NCBI GenBank assembly: GCA_003482905.1
Contig: DMXM01000005.1
Span: 1-43,736 of the forward strand
DNA from: Elusimicrobiota bacterium
GTDB taxonomy: Bacteria > Elusimicrobiota > Elusimicrobia > Elusimicrobiales > UBA9959
Length of the DNA: 43,736 nt
Direction: 5' to 3'
Shown: piece after piece, positions 15,413 through 24,210 of the stretch
Numbering within the stretch: position 1 is the stretch's first letter
Layout of the letters: every line of letters begins with the position of its first letter
Made by a program: the position numbers and the translations under genes
The notes under the pieces: generated by a model
Databases searched by the model: none
The model's input: the letters and a program-made list of their open reading frames with translations, nothing else
What the model was told of the DNA's origin: nothing

Positions 15413-16441
15413 TTAAATCCCCAGTTGTTTTTTTATTTTACTGAGGGCGCGGTGCATTTCGGGGAGTTTGCTTAAAAGAGCTTCTATCTTCATGGCCTGC
15501 AGGCGCGGGCGGGCGGTGTGGCCGAAGACTATCTGGTTGGGGCCCAGGCTGCTAATGACGCCGGTCTTGCCCATTACCACGGTGTTGTCGCCGATGGTGA
15601 GGTGGTCCGAGATGCCGGCCTGGCCGGCTATTATGACGCTGTTGCCGATATTTGTGGAACCGGCTATGCCGGCCTGCGCTATGATCAGGCAGTTCTTTCC
15701 TGTTTTGACGTTGTGGGCGATATGCACCAGGTTATCTATCTTGGTGCCGGCGCCTATGACCGTGGCCTCAAGGGCCGCGCGGTCTATGGCGGCATTGGCG
15801 CCTATCTCCACCTTATCCTCTATGATCACGCGGCCCAGCTGGGGGATCTTCTCGTGGGTCCCGCGCGGCGAGATATAGCCGTAGCCGTCGGAACCTATTA
15901 CCGTCCCGGCGTGGATGATGACCTCTATGCCCACCTCGCAGGCGTCCATGATCTTTACGCCGGGGTACAACCGGGACCGGGCGCCGACCTTGGCGTTGCG
16001 GCCTATGTAGCACTGCGCGTCCACAACCGCGCCGGTCCCTACGGAAGCCCCGGCCTCTATTACGGCGAAGGGACCGATGTGGGCGTTCTCGCCGATATTG
16101 GCCGAAGGTGAAACGAAAGCCGATGGGTGGACGCCGGAGCCCGGGGCGGGGCGCATTTCTTTTTCCACCAGGCGCAGGGCCAGCATGAATGCGTATTTGG
16201 GGTTCTTGGTGAACACCAGGGTGCCCGGGAAATCTTTAAAGAGCCCTTCCGTGCCGCGCGGGGCCAGCAAACAGCCGGCTTTAGAGGCCGGGGCATGCAC
16301 CAGCATGGCCGCGTCCGCCACAAAGGCCAGGTCCGAGGGCCCGGCTTTCTCCAAAGGCGCCGCGCCTGAAATATGGCGCGCCGCGTCGCCGGCGATATCG
16401 CCTTCCGCCAGTTTTGCTATGTCGGCGGCGGTAAGTTTCAT
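15413..16441 (-). CDS. lpxD: LpxD, UDP-3-O-acylglucosamine N-acyltransferase
   Basis: A 342-residue trimeric left-handed beta-helix enzyme that adds the N-linked 3-hydroxyacyl chain after LpxC. The N-terminal uridine-binding domain (ADIAKLAEGDI through HPSAFVSPSANIG) precedes many hexapeptide repeats. Core motifs are GSDGYGYISPRGTHEKIPQ, IDNLVHIAHNVKTG with the catalytic His, and AGQAGISDHLTIGD. The C-terminal helix follows HTARPRLQAMK. Length matches E. coli LpxD. Its start overlaps the end of the Skp-like gene by 4 nt. Confidence 0.96.
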   Translation of the reverse strand: MKLTAADIAKLAEGDIAGDAARHISGAAPLEKAGPSDLAFVADAAMLVHAPASKAGCLLAPRGTEGLFKDFPGTLVFTKNPKYAFMLALRLVEKEMRPAPGSGVHPSAFVSPSANIGENAHIGPFAVIEAGASVGTGAVVDAQCYIGRNAKVGARSRLYPGVKIMDACEVGIEVIIHAGTVIGSDGYGYISPRGTHEKIPQLGRVIIEDKVEIGANAAIDRAALEATVIGAGTKIDNLVHIAHNVKTGKNCLIIAQAGIAGSTNIGNSVIIAGQAGISDHLTIGDNTVVMGKTGVISSLGPNQIVFGHTARPRLQAMKIEALLSKLPEMHRALSKIKKQLGI

Positions 16442-17217
16442 ATGCTGTCTTCCTCTAATTTTTTCAGCAGCTTTCCGGTCAGGTCCACCGCGTTCTGGCC
16501 GTACAGGATGTTGCGTTTGTCCACTATCACGCTGACCTCTTCCTTCGTCGCCAGTTCCTTGAGGGCCACATAGATCCGTCCCAGCAGGATCTCGCTCTTG
16601 TGGCTTTCGTACTCCAGCAGCTCGCGCTCGGCCAGGCGCTGGAAGGTCCGCAGCTCCTCTTCTTTTGTTCTTATATCCTCTTCTTTTCTTGCCAGGGCCG
16701 CGTCTATTTCGGGCACGGAGGTGGAAACCGAGAATTTAAAGCGGTTAACCGGGACTTTTGCCACGCCGGGCATGTCTATGCCGTCCAGGCCGGGGAGGCC
16801 CTGGGGCAGGGCCGCCGGGGCGGCGGTGGAAACGGCGGCGGTCTGGGTGGAGACCGGGACCGCCTCCGTCTGGCGCCCGGAAGTTTTCACTTCGGCGGCC
16901 TCGGTTATGCTGCGCTGCGTCTCCATAAGGGAGGGAAGCGTTAAGGCGAATTCGCGCTCGAGCCTGAGCTTGGAGAGCTCCGCCTTGAGCGTGTAGATGG
17001 CCGTTTTCTTGCCGTTCACGGACTCCTCTTTCTTCTTTATTTCGGAGATGAATTCTTCCCTGGCCCCGGTGGTGCCGGAGTACTCCTTGAAGACCCGGTC
17101 AATGTCTACGTAGCCTATGGTGCCGGATTCACCGCGGTTCTCCTCCAGGCTGAGCTCCAGCGCGCCCGCGCTCAAAGGCAGCGCGGCCAGCAGGGCGCTA
17201 AAAAGAAGTTTTCTCAT
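16438..17217 (-). CDS. OmpH/Skp-like periplasmic chaperone, extended form
   Basis: A 259-residue exported protein with a signal peptide (RKLLFSALLAALPLSAGA). It shows the OmpH pattern: IGYVDIDRVFKEYSGTTGAR near the mature N-terminus, long charged coiled-coil arms (FISEIKKKEESVNGKKTA and ARKEEDIRTKEEELRTF), and VSVIVDKRNILYGQNAVDLT at the end. Skp binds unfolded outer-membrane proteins on the way to BamA. Typical Skp is about 160 residues; here an Ala/Pro/Thr-rich insertion of roughly 70 residues separates the two arms. Position between bamA and lpxD is the usual bacterial order. Confidence 0.88.
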   Translation of the reverse strand: MRKLLFSALLAALPLSAGALELSLEENRGESGTIGYVDIDRVFKEYSGTTGAREEFISEIKKKEESVNGKKTAIYTLKAELSKLRLEREFALTLPSLMETQRSITEAAEVKTSGRQTEAVPVSTQTAAVSTAAPAALPQGLPGLDGIDMPGVAKVPVNRFKFSVSTSVPEIDAALARKEEDIRTKEEELRTFQRLAERELLEYESHKSEILLGRIYVALKELATKEEVSVIVDKRNILYGQNAVDLTGKLLKKLEEDSI

Positions 17218-17231
17218 GTCTTCCTATCCTC

Positions 17232-19625
17232 TTAGAACAGATTTCCCAGCGTGAAGTAAATATCCGAGCGCTGCTCCCCGGGCTTGTGGTTGAAGCCGTA
17301 GCCCCAGTCCAGCCTTATGGGGAAAGCCGGCGTGGTGAAGCGTATGCCGAAACCGGCGCCGCACTTCAGGTTGGTGGTCTCGCTGCCGAAGCGGCCGCTC
17401 ACGTCGTCGAAGCTGTCCCAGGAATTGCCGACGTCGAAGAAGAAGGCCCACTGCACGATGGTGCGCTTTCTCTCGCGGGCCAGGGGGAATTTGAACTCGA
17501 TGTTGGCCACGTCGTAGACCTTGCCGCCGTTGAGCGGGCCTATCTGGCCGTTATTGGAGTAGCCGCGCACGGTGTCGGCGCCGCCCAGGAAATAGCGCTC
17601 GTAGACGGGCACGCTCTTGGTGTCGCCGAAGCGGCTGACGAAGCCCAGCCTGTTGCCGAAAGCCAGCACAAAGGGGTATTCGTCGATAGAGAACAGCTTG
17701 AGGTTGTAGCTGTAGCCCAGGGTGGGTTTGTAATAATTCACGTCGCCCTGCAGCGGGCCTCCGGCGAATTCTACGCCTAAAGACATCCTGGTACCGCGGG
17801 TGGGGTCCCACACATTGTCGCGGGTGTCGCGGGCCAGTTCCACGTAGATGGAAGAGGTCACGCTGGTGCCTTCCATCAGTTCGTTCTGGTAGAGGTCGTC
17901 CACTTCCGTAATGCGGACCTTCTCATAGGTGTAGGAGGTGGTCAGGTGGAACTTGTCGTCGCCGAAGCGGGGGGCTACCGTCACCTTGCCGCCGGTGCGG
18001 CGCTCGGTGTAGGCTGAGATGGTGTCCCGGTAGGGTTTGTAGTGGCGCGTGTTGAACACGTCCACGCCCAGGGTGGTGGGGCTGTTCCCTATCCACGGGG
18101 TGGACCAGCTCAGGTAGTAGTCCTGCACCCTTTTGCCGAAGTTCCAGGACAGCGAGGTCTTATAGGCCCTGCCGAATAAATTCATGTGCGAGAGCGAGAG
18201 CGTGCCCACCAGGCCGTCCGTGGAGGAAATACCGGCGCCCGCCGTAAGCATGCCCGGCTTGCCTTCCACCACGTCGAAGACCAGGTCCACCTTGTCCGGA
18301 TCCGGGGTCGGGTTGATCACGGGGCTGACGTCGTCTATGAAGCCCAGGTTGAAGATCTTTTCCTGGCTGCGGCGTATCTTGGAGGAGCTGAAGACCTCGC
18401 CTTCCTTCTGGGTGATCTCGCGCTTGAGCACATAGGTCTTGGTGGCCTTGTTTCCTTCCACGTCCACATGGTCGACGAAGATCTGGTTGTTCTCGGTGAT
18501 ATTGAAAGTTACGTCGGTCTCGCCGGTCTTCTCGTTATACACCTTGTCCGGCAGCAGGGCGGCTTTCAGGTAGCCTTTGTCGGCGTATTTGTCCTGTATA
18601 CCGCGCACGGTTTCGTCGAAGCGCTCCTGGTTGTAGAGCTTGCCGCGGCGGTACTCCACGGCGGGGTTCAGCTCGCTCGGCAGGTAGACGGTATTGCCGG
18701 CGAAGAAGGTGGCGCCGAACCTCTGTTTGGTCCCCTCTGAAACAGAGATCTTTATGGTGACGCTGGAGCGCTCCTTGTTGAAGGTAACGCTGGAGGAGGT
18801 TATTTTGAAGTCCCCGTAACCGTTGTTCTTGTAAAAGGTTTCGATGGACTTGAAATCCGCGTCCAGGTCGGTCGGCGAGTAGATCTTTTTGGGGCGGTTC
18901 TTGAACTTCTTGATGAGTTTTTTGGTTTTGAACCCGGCCGCGCCCTCAAGCGTAACCGCGGCCACGCGGGCCTTCTTTCCCTCCGTCACCGTAACGGTGA
19001 GGAAGCACAGCGAAGCCGCCGTATCGAACTTTATGTCGTAGTCGGCTTTGGCGTCTATGTAGCCTTTCTCATGGTACTTGTCGGTTATCTTTATCAGGTC
19101 CTCCCGTATTTTAAGCTCGTCGAAAAAATCCTTTTCCTTAAGCGTCATTTCGTCTTTAACGGCCGTCTTGGACATTCCTTTGGCGCCCAGAACGTCTATT
19201 TTTTTTACCATCGGCTTTTCGGAGACTATATAGGTGACGCGCACCGGCCGGGAAGAGCCGGCAACAGCGGCGAGCTTGGGGGAGACGCCGCGCCCGTCCA
19301 GTTCCTCTATGTCCACGGAGACCTTGTCCATGCTGCCCAGGGCCAGCACGGCTTCTATGTCCTGGCTGACGAATTCCCTGAGGTAAAGGCGGCCCTTTTT
19401 TGCCTTGCCAGCTTTAAGCACGGCCTTGGCTTTTACGTTCAGGGCGCCTTTGACGGCGGTTTCCGCCACTTCCCAGGGGCCTTTCCCCTGTTCCTTGTCC
19501 TCGGCGGCCGCGGCCGTCGGCATCTCCGTTGTTTCCATGCCTGGCAGGGAGGAGGGGGGCGTCTGCGCGGAAAGATAGAGGGCCGGGATAGTTGTCAGCA
19601 GGAGGAGAAGCAGGGTTTTTTTCAT
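17232..19625 (-). CDS. bamA: BamA, outer-membrane protein assembly factor
   Basis: A 797-residue Omp85 protein that inserts beta-barrel proteins into the outer membrane. The signal peptide KKTLLLLLLTTIPALYLSA is followed by an acidic/Pro linker. POTRA domains run to about residue 460 (for example TYIVSEKPMVKKIDVLGAKG and IFVDHVDVEGNKATKTYVL). The C-terminal 16-stranded barrel has the VRGYSNNGQIGP loop motif and a terminal FTLGNLF ending in Phe, the outer-membrane signal. I chose ATG 19625, with AAGGAT upstream, over the longer reading that begins in non-signal sequence. First gene of the envelope block. Confidence 0.95.
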   Translation of the reverse strand: MKKTLLLLLLTTIPALYLSAQTPPSSLPGMETTEMPTAAAAEDKEQGKGPWEVAETAVKGALNVKAKAVLKAGKAKKGRLYLREFVSQDIEAVLALGSMDKVSVDIEELDGRGVSPKLAAVAGSSRPVRVTYIVSEKPMVKKIDVLGAKGMSKTAVKDEMTLKEKDFFDELKIREDLIKITDKYHEKGYIDAKADYDIKFDTAASLCFLTVTVTEGKKARVAAVTLEGAAGFKTKKLIKKFKNRPKKIYSPTDLDADFKSIETFYKNNGYGDFKITSSSVTFNKERSSVTIKISVSEGTKQRFGATFFAGNTVYLPSELNPAVEYRRGKLYNQERFDETVRGIQDKYADKGYLKAALLPDKVYNEKTGETDVTFNITENNQIFVDHVDVEGNKATKTYVLKREITQKEGEVFSSSKIRRSQEKIFNLGFIDDVSPVINPTPDPDKVDLVFDVVEGKPGMLTAGAGISSTDGLVGTLSLSHMNLFGRAYKTSLSWNFGKRVQDYYLSWSTPWIGNSPTTLGVDVFNTRHYKPYRDTISAYTERRTGGKVTVAPRFGDDKFHLTTSYTYEKVRITEVDDLYQNELMEGTSVTSSIYVELARDTRDNVWDPTRGTRMSLGVEFAGGPLQGDVNYYKPTLGYSYNLKLFSIDEYPFVLAFGNRLGFVSRFGDTKSVPVYERYFLGGADTVRGYSNNGQIGPLNGGKVYDVANIEFKFPLARERKRTIVQWAFFFDVGNSWDSFDDVSGRFGSETTNLKCGAGFGIRFTTPAFPIRLDWGYGFNHKPGEQRSDIYFTLGNLF

Positions 19626-19767
19626 CATATCCTTAATATCTGGCTCCGGGCCTGCGCCGCTGCATTCGCTCTGCCGGCGCGCGAGCCACAATATAGATAT
19701 CTTACTATTTTTGCCGCGCGGTAGGCATGCCGCAGGCGCGGCGCGGACGCCGTTTTATTCCGCTTTT

Positions 19768-19778
19768 TATGCTAAAAT
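19768..19778 (+). promoter_or_regulatory. Extended -10 promoter of the PhoH-like gene
   Basis: TATGCTAAAAT at 19768-19778 is a good extended -10 element (TGC then TAAAAT) about 45 nt before the start codon. The -35 side is weak, as is usual when an extended -10 is present. Confidence 0.45.
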
Positions 19779-19822
19779 TAGCCCGTGCCCTGAACGCGGA
19801 TAGTGCTCATTAGGGAGAAAAA

Positions 19823-21124
19823 ATGAAAAAAGTATACATACTCGACACCAATGTCCTCATTCATGACCCGCTTTCTTTCACCAAATTCGAAGAGAACACA
19901 GTGGTTATCCCGATCTCCGTCATAGAGGAGCTTGATAATTTCAAGCATACCGCCGACGAACGGGGCAAGAGCGCCCGCATAGTGTCGCGCAAGCTCGACG
20001 AGTTCCGCGCCAAGGGCAAGCTTAACGCCGGCGTCAAGACCGAGGCCGGCGGCACGCTGATAGTGGACCTGGACCACGTGCAGGTGCTGCCCAAGGAATT
20101 CAAGCTGCTGGAGATGGACAACCGCATCCTCAACACCGCCTACTGGTACGAGCAGAAAAAACATAACAGCATACTGGTGACCAAGGATATAAACCTGCGC
20201 CTCAAGGCCGAGGCCGTGGGGCTGGCGGCCGAGGATTACGAGGCCGGCAAGGTCAACGTGGACGAGCTTTATCCGGGGCTTATCAACGTGGATGTCAGCG
20301 GCGCGGACGTGGATAAATTCTACAAAGAACATTCCATAACCAGCCCGGAAAAAGACCTTTCCCCCAATGAGTTCGTGGTGCTGCACTCCAAAGAAGACCC
20401 TAAAAAATCCGCCATCGGCCGCGTGGACCCGTCCGACCCGACCAGAATAAAGGCGCTTAACCCTGAACCGTCCCCCTGGGGCATACGCCCGCTAAATAAA
20501 GAGCAGCGCTGCGCCATGGAGCTGCTGCTGGACGATTCCGTAAAGCTGGTAACCATGATAGGCGCGGCCGGCACCGGCAAGACCCTGATGTCGCTGGTCT
20601 GCGGCCTGCAGAAAGCGGTGGAGGAGAGCGTCTACCGCAAGCTCATTATCTGCCGCCCCATCGTGCCCGTAGGCAAGGATATCGGCTACATCCCCGGCAC
20701 CAAGGAAGAGAAACTTTCCACCTGGATGGGGGCCATCTACGATAACTTAGAGTTCGTCATGGATAAGCGCCATCCCGAGGGCGCCATAGAGAAGTTCGAG
20801 TACCTGCTGCAGAACGAGAAGATAGAGATAGCCTCGGTCACGCATATCCGCGGCCGCTCGCTGCCCAAGCAGTATATGATAGTGGACGACGCGCAGAATC
20901 TTACGCCGCACGAGATAAAGACCATATTGTCCCGCGCGGGCGAGGGCACCAAGGTGGTGGTGACCGGCGACCCCTACCAGATAGACAACCCCTACCTGGA
21001 CGTTGCCTCCAACGGCCTTACTTACATAGTGGACCGTATGCGCGGCCAGAAGCTTTACGGCCACCTGACCTTCACCAAAACAGAGCGCAGCCAGCTGGCC
21101 GGGCTGGTGGCGGAGTTGCTGTAG
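19823..21124 (+). CDS. PIN domain-PhoH ATPase (PhoH2/YlaK type)
   Basis: A 433-residue fusion of an N-terminal PIN nuclease domain (KKVYILDTNVLIHDP, with acidic residues in VIPISVIEELDNF and KDINLR) and a C-terminal PhoH P-loop ATPase from about residue 230. Walker A is GAAGTGKTLMSL near residue 246, Walker B is MIVDDAQNLTPHE, and GDPYQIDNPYLD follows. PhoH2 proteins of this architecture are reported to be RNA helicase/ribonucleases; the physiological target is unknown. A ribosome site (AGGGAGA) precedes the ATG. It is divergent from bamA and is followed by a palindromic stretch. Confidence 0.93.
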   Translation: MKKVYILDTNVLIHDPLSFTKFEENTVVIPISVIEELDNFKHTADERGKSARIVSRKLDEFRAKGKLNAGVKTEAGGTLIVDLDHVQVLPKEFKLLEMDNRILNTAYWYEQKKHNSILVTKDINLRLKAEAVGLAAEDYEAGKVNVDELYPGLINVDVSGADVDKFYKEHSITSPEKDLSPNEFVVLHSKEDPKKSAIGRVDPSDPTRIKALNPEPSPWGIRPLNKEQRCAMELLLDDSVKLVTMIGAAGTGKTLMSLVCGLQKAVEESVYRKLIICRPIVPVGKDIGYIPGTKEEKLSTWMGAIYDNLEFVMDKRHPEGAIEKFEYLLQNEKIEIASVTHIRGRSLPKQYMIVDDAQNLTPHEIKTILSRAGEGTKVVVTGDPYQIDNPYLDVASNGLTYIVDRMRGQKLYGHLTFTKTERSQLAGLVAELL

Positions 21125-21146
21125 GCCAGGAGCGGGGCAGACCGCC

Positions 21147-21196
21147 GGCCTTTGGGCCCATATGGCCCTGGGCCATTGGGCCCTCGGCAAAAGGCC
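21147..21196. repeat. Nested palindromic stretch after the PhoH-like gene
   Basis: The outer arms GGCCTTT and AAAGGCC enclose repeated GGGCCC/GGCCAT units, including GGGCCCATATGGCCC. It may act as a transcription end or RNA 3' structure, but only TTAATATG rather than a T-run follows it. Confidence 0.4.
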
Positions 21197-21200
21197 TTAA

Positions 21201-21212
21201 TATGTTTAAAAT
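21201..21212 (+). promoter_or_regulatory. Probable -10 region of the RNase/barstar pair
   Basis: TATGTTTAAAAT resembles the extended -10 form of this genome with one extra base between TG and the hexamer. It lies about 45 nt before the RNase start codon. No clear -35 is seen. Confidence 0.35.
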
Positions 21213-21257
21213 ATAAATGCATCATTCATGAAAATCGACAGTACAAAGGAAACCAGC

Positions 21258-21827
21258 ATGCTTAAGAACAGGAACCTGTGGCTGAAAGTAGTAACCGTTC
21301 TCGCTTTATCTTTCCATTCTGTCCCGCTTTTTGCCGGAGGTCCGGCGGTAAAATCAAACACGGCTCTTTCCGGGCTGCTGTCCGGCGCGTCGCTGGGGAA
21401 TTACGCGCAGCTGCCGGCCATAGCCGAGCTGCAGGTCCCCGCGGCCGCGCCGGAGAAAGCCGCGGGGCTTGCCCCCGCGCCCGGAAAAGACTTTACCCCG
21501 GTGATCGAAGACGCCGCCCGCATTAAGGCCATAATGAAGCTGGTTTCCGATATATACAACGGCAAGCCGCTCCCTTACGCCCAGGACGGGACCACCTTTA
21601 AGAACAAGGAAGGCAAGCTCCCCGCGCAGCCCGCCGGGTTTTATAAGGAATACACCCTGCTTACCGGCGATACGCCGCACACCGTGGTAATAGGCGGCAC
21701 CACCTACCAGGTGGCGCCCGACCTGAGCGCCCGCGGCTCCGAGCGCGTCATCGTCGGCGGCGGCGAGAAGGTGTATTACACCCCGGACCATTACGCTCAC
21801 TTTATACAGCTGACCGTGGTGTACTAG
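21258..21827 (+). CDS. Secreted barnase/RNase Sa-type (N1/T1 family) guanyl-preferring ribonuclease
   Basis: A 189-residue exported ribonuclease. A signal peptide (KNRNLWLKVVTVLALSFHSV) is followed by a low-complexity Ala/Pro segment and a microbial RNase domain from about residue 85. Family residues align: YAQDGTTFKNKEGKLP, then the general base E131 in FYKEYTLL, R163 in GSERVIVGG and H178 in YYTPDHYAHF. All three catalytic positions are present, so the enzyme should be active. An insertion of about 15 residues sits between the Glu and Arg strands compared with short members. ATG 21258 has AAAGGA at 21245-21250 and a proper signal peptide. The next gene, 4 nt downstream, is the likely inhibitor. 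Confidence 0.9.
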   Translation: MLKNRNLWLKVVTVLALSFHSVPLFAGGPAVKSNTALSGLLSGASLGNYAQLPAIAELQVPAAAPEKAAGLAPAPGKDFTPVIEDAARIKAIMKLVSDIYNGKPLPYAQDGTTFKNKEGKLPAQPAGFYKEYTLLTGDTPHTVVIGGTTYQVAPDLSARGSERVIVGGGEKVYYTPDHYAHFIQLTVVY

Positions 21828-21831
21828 CGCC

Positions 21832-22224
21832 ATGGGTCCGACCGGGAAAGAAGGGCTTTTCCTGGACCTTAAGGACCGCGGTATGACGGCGGAGGGAATA
21901 ATAAAAATATTCCCCCCGCCGGTTTATTTTACGGCTTTTGTGGACGGGGGTTCTATCCCGGATAAGGCCGCCCTCATGGAGGCCCTGGCCGCGGCTTTCC
22001 GCTTCCCGTCTTATTTCGGGAAGAATTGGGACGCGCTGCTCGACTGCCTCCGTTCCCTGCCGGATGTCGTCCCCGCCGGAGGCTACGTGCTGGTCATACG
22101 CGGATCGCGGGCCTTTCTGGCCTCTTCTCCAAAGGACCTCGCGGATTTTTCAGACGTGGCCGGCGAGGCCAGGGAATTTCTCGGGAAAAAGTTCAAGATA
22201 GATCTTACCGTAGTCCTCCTCTGA
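21832..22224 (+). CDS. Barstar-like ribonuclease inhibitor
   Basis: A 130-residue protein without signal peptide, hence cytoplasmic. The barstar pattern is clear in the second half: FVDGGSIPDKAALMEALAAA, FRFPSYFGKNWDALLDCLRS and a final beta strand KFKIDLTVVLL. Barstar blocks the active site of barnase-type RNases before export, and its position 4 nt after the RNase gene fits an immunity role. It carries about 36 extra N-terminal residues compared with barstar; an internal ATG at 21883 could be the true start. Confidence in the fold is high; inhibition of this specific RNase is inferred from pairing. Confidence 0.88.
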   Translation: MGPTGKEGLFLDLKDRGMTAEGIIKIFPPPVYFTAFVDGGSIPDKAALMEALAAAFRFPSYFGKNWDALLDCLRSLPDVVPAGGYVLVIRGSRAFLASSPKDLADFSDVAGEAREFLGKKFKIDLTVVLL

Positions 22225-22264
22225 GCCGCGCGCCCGGCGGATAGGCGTTACCGGAGCTTATAAG

Positions 22265-23077
22265 ATGAAGATAGTGGCGGGAATAATCAACGCGGCCGAA
22301 GCGGAATATTTTTCCGCCAGGGCTGACGAATTGTATTTCGGCGTCCCCCAGATAGAGAACCACAGGAAATGGTATGACTGGCAGCATATAAGGAACATAA
22401 GGGATGTTGAGAAAATAATTAAGATTGCGCACAAAAACGGCAAAAAAATATATCTCGCGGCCAACGAGATGTACAGGCCCGAGTCCTACGGGAGACTGGT
22501 AAAGAGTGTAAAGCAGATCGCGGGGCTCGGCGTTGACGGTTTAATAGTAAGGGATGTGTTCCTTTTGGATTATTTCAACAAAGAGGGGCCGCCGCTGGAC
22601 CTGGTCCTGAGCTCGACCGCCGTTTGTTTTAACTCCAAATCCCTTGATTTCTTCGCGCAATTCAACGTTTCAAGGGCGGTCATTCCGCAGCATTTGCCGC
22701 CCGAAGAATGCAAACACGTCCTGGCCGGCAATCGCCGGCTGAAATACGAAATATTTTATTTCCCGGATTGTTTCTGCCCCAACATAGACGGGATCTGCCC
22801 CTACCACGACATAAACAAGGTTAAAAACCCCAGGAACTGCAATTTTTCCTTTAAGATAAACGGGAAGACGTGCAGAATGGAAAAACCGTCGGGATCCGCA
22901 AGGCGGGGAATGATATACGACTTTTACAAATTAAAAGTTGATTACATAAAAATGGCAAGGGACGGGGGCTTCAAAGAGAAGAAGGCGGTTTTTGGGAACA
23001 TAAAGCGCATGCTGGAACTTCTGGAAGGTGATATTTCCAGGGGGGAGTTCGTTCTCAAGACCGGGGACATCATGTGA
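22265..23077 (+). CDS. U32 family protein, UbiU-like (pair 1)
   Basis: A 270-residue U32 (PF01136-type) protein resembling UbiU rather than a peptidase. It opens KIVAGIINAAEAEYFSARAD with the DELYFG strand, has KKIYLAANEM and VDGLIVRDVFLLDYF, then a Cys-rich segment with C169, C171, C178, C192 and C203, comparable to the four Cys that bind the [4Fe-4S] cluster in E. coli UbiU. UbiU acts with UbiV as a heterodimer in oxygen-independent ubiquinone hydroxylation; no ubiquinone genes are near this one. GGAG lies 8 nt before the ATG. The stop overlaps the GTG just before the next gene, so the two are coupled. Substrate unknown. Confidence 0.8.
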   Translation: MKIVAGIINAAEAEYFSARADELYFGVPQIENHRKWYDWQHIRNIRDVEKIIKIAHKNGKKIYLAANEMYRPESYGRLVKSVKQIAGLGVDGLIVRDVFLLDYFNKEGPPLDLVLSSTAVCFNSKSLDFFAQFNVSRAVIPQHLPPEECKHVLAGNRRLKYEIFYFPDCFCPNIDGICPYHDINKVKNPRNCNFSFKINGKTCRMEKPSGSARRGMIYDFYKLKVDYIKMARDGGFKEKKAVFGNIKRMLELLEGDISRGEFVLKTGDIM

Positions 23078-23079
23078 TC

Positions 23080-23787
23080 ATGGAAAGAGCTCTGATCGTG
23101 AACGATGACTGGCTTAAGGCGCACGGCGGGAAAACCCCGGGCGGCTTCGACAGTCTTTATTACGGCGACGAATTCTGCCAAGTCAAGATCCCTGGCCTCG
23201 GGGGAATAAAAAAAGCGGCGAGGAATTTGCCCGGCAAAAAAATAATTCTTTTAACGTCCGTGCTCACGCAGGAATATCTTAAAAGAACCGTCAGAACCAT
23301 CAGGGAAGGCTTCTCCGGCGGCTGCCTGGACGAAGTGGTGGTCAACGACATCGGCCTGCTGCATTATCTCGTCAATAAGCCCGACGTTAAAGTGGCGATA
23401 AATATCGGGCGGGTCCTCGTCTATACGCTGGGGTTCTCTTTGCGTTCTCCTTTTTTTATAAAGATGTTTAAAAAGCGCAAGATAGACGCTTTTGAAGCGG
23501 ATTCCCTGGACAGCTTCGGCTACTTACGGACAAAGAGCGCTTTAAAATACAATCTCCATGCCCCGTACAGGTATCTGGCCCAGACAAGATTCTGCGGTCA
23601 TACGCAGAAGTTTAACGGCGGCTGCGACCGCCACTGCGGGGACGACGTCCGGCCGGTAATTTCAGGGGTTACCGATAAAATGTTCTTAAAGGGGAACGTC
23701 TACCTTAAAGACAATTCCGCGGATATTGCCCGGATCAGGGGCAGTCTCCCGGCCGGCAGGATCAAACGGCTTGTTTTCTGCCTTTAG
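23080..23787 (+). CDS. U32 family protein, UbiV-like (pair 1)
   Basis: A 235-residue partner of the preceding gene. SLYYGDEFCQVKIPGL matches the UbiV pattern IYLGEAVCSKR, and KKIILLTSVLTQEYLKR and DEVVVNDIGLLHYL match its next strands. Cys33, Cys172, Cys182 and Cys186 reproduce the UbiV ligand arrangement (one N-terminal Cys, then CX9CX3C near the C-terminal third). An iron-sulfur cluster is therefore expected. It is shorter than UbiV (about 290). An in-frame GTG at 23074 could start two residues earlier. Function beyond membership in a UbiU/UbiV-like complex cannot be read; the pair sits just left of the transposase remnant and the His-Xaa-Ser region. Confidence 0.78.
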   Translation: MERALIVNDDWLKAHGGKTPGGFDSLYYGDEFCQVKIPGLGGIKKAARNLPGKKIILLTSVLTQEYLKRTVRTIREGFSGGCLDEVVVNDIGLLHYLVNKPDVKVAINIGRVLVYTLGFSLRSPFFIKMFKKRKIDAFEADSLDSFGYLRTKSALKYNLHAPYRYLAQTRFCGHTQKFNGGCDRHCGDDVRPVISGVTDKMFLKGNVYLKDNSADIARIRGSLPAGRIKRLVFCL

Positions 23788-24048
23788 CGCGCGGTTCCCG
23801 GACCCTTCGTTAAATCAATTTTCTGTCGGCCGCTATGGGGGCTGCTGGCGCTGTCAAGGATAGCGGCGTGCTGCGGTAAAATAAGGTGGTTTATGGGCGG
23901 CGCCGGTATTTACCTTGAGCGGCCAGCCAGCTATCCGCCACCATCCGCCAGCGGCCAGATCCTGTCTGTCGCGCCCCTGTAAAATCAATTAAGAATGTTA
24001 CCCAAGGGGTAGCCCGCTGGCCAGGCCTCCTTTCGGTTGATTTTACTG

Positions 24049-24210
24049 TTACCAAGTCTGTAGTGTTGTTTCACGGCGCACCATCTTTTCATAAGTATCA
24101 AGCCCGTTAGGTATCACCGGTTTTAATACCAAGTCCACGGGCAACTTCTTCTTGTAATCCTCCATCTTCCAGCGCTTCAGCCATTTAGGATGAGGCGCTT
24201 TGGAACGCAT
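24049..24210 (-). other. Small lysine-rich open frame, possible gene remnant
   Basis: A 53-codon open frame (starts MRSKAPHPKWLKRWKMEDYK, ends ETTLQTW) with protein-like composition. I do not recognise it. It abuts the left edge of the transposase remnant and could be the tail of a gene cut by that element, a small protein, or chance. The rest of 23788-24200 shows no convincing gene. Confidence 0.25.
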
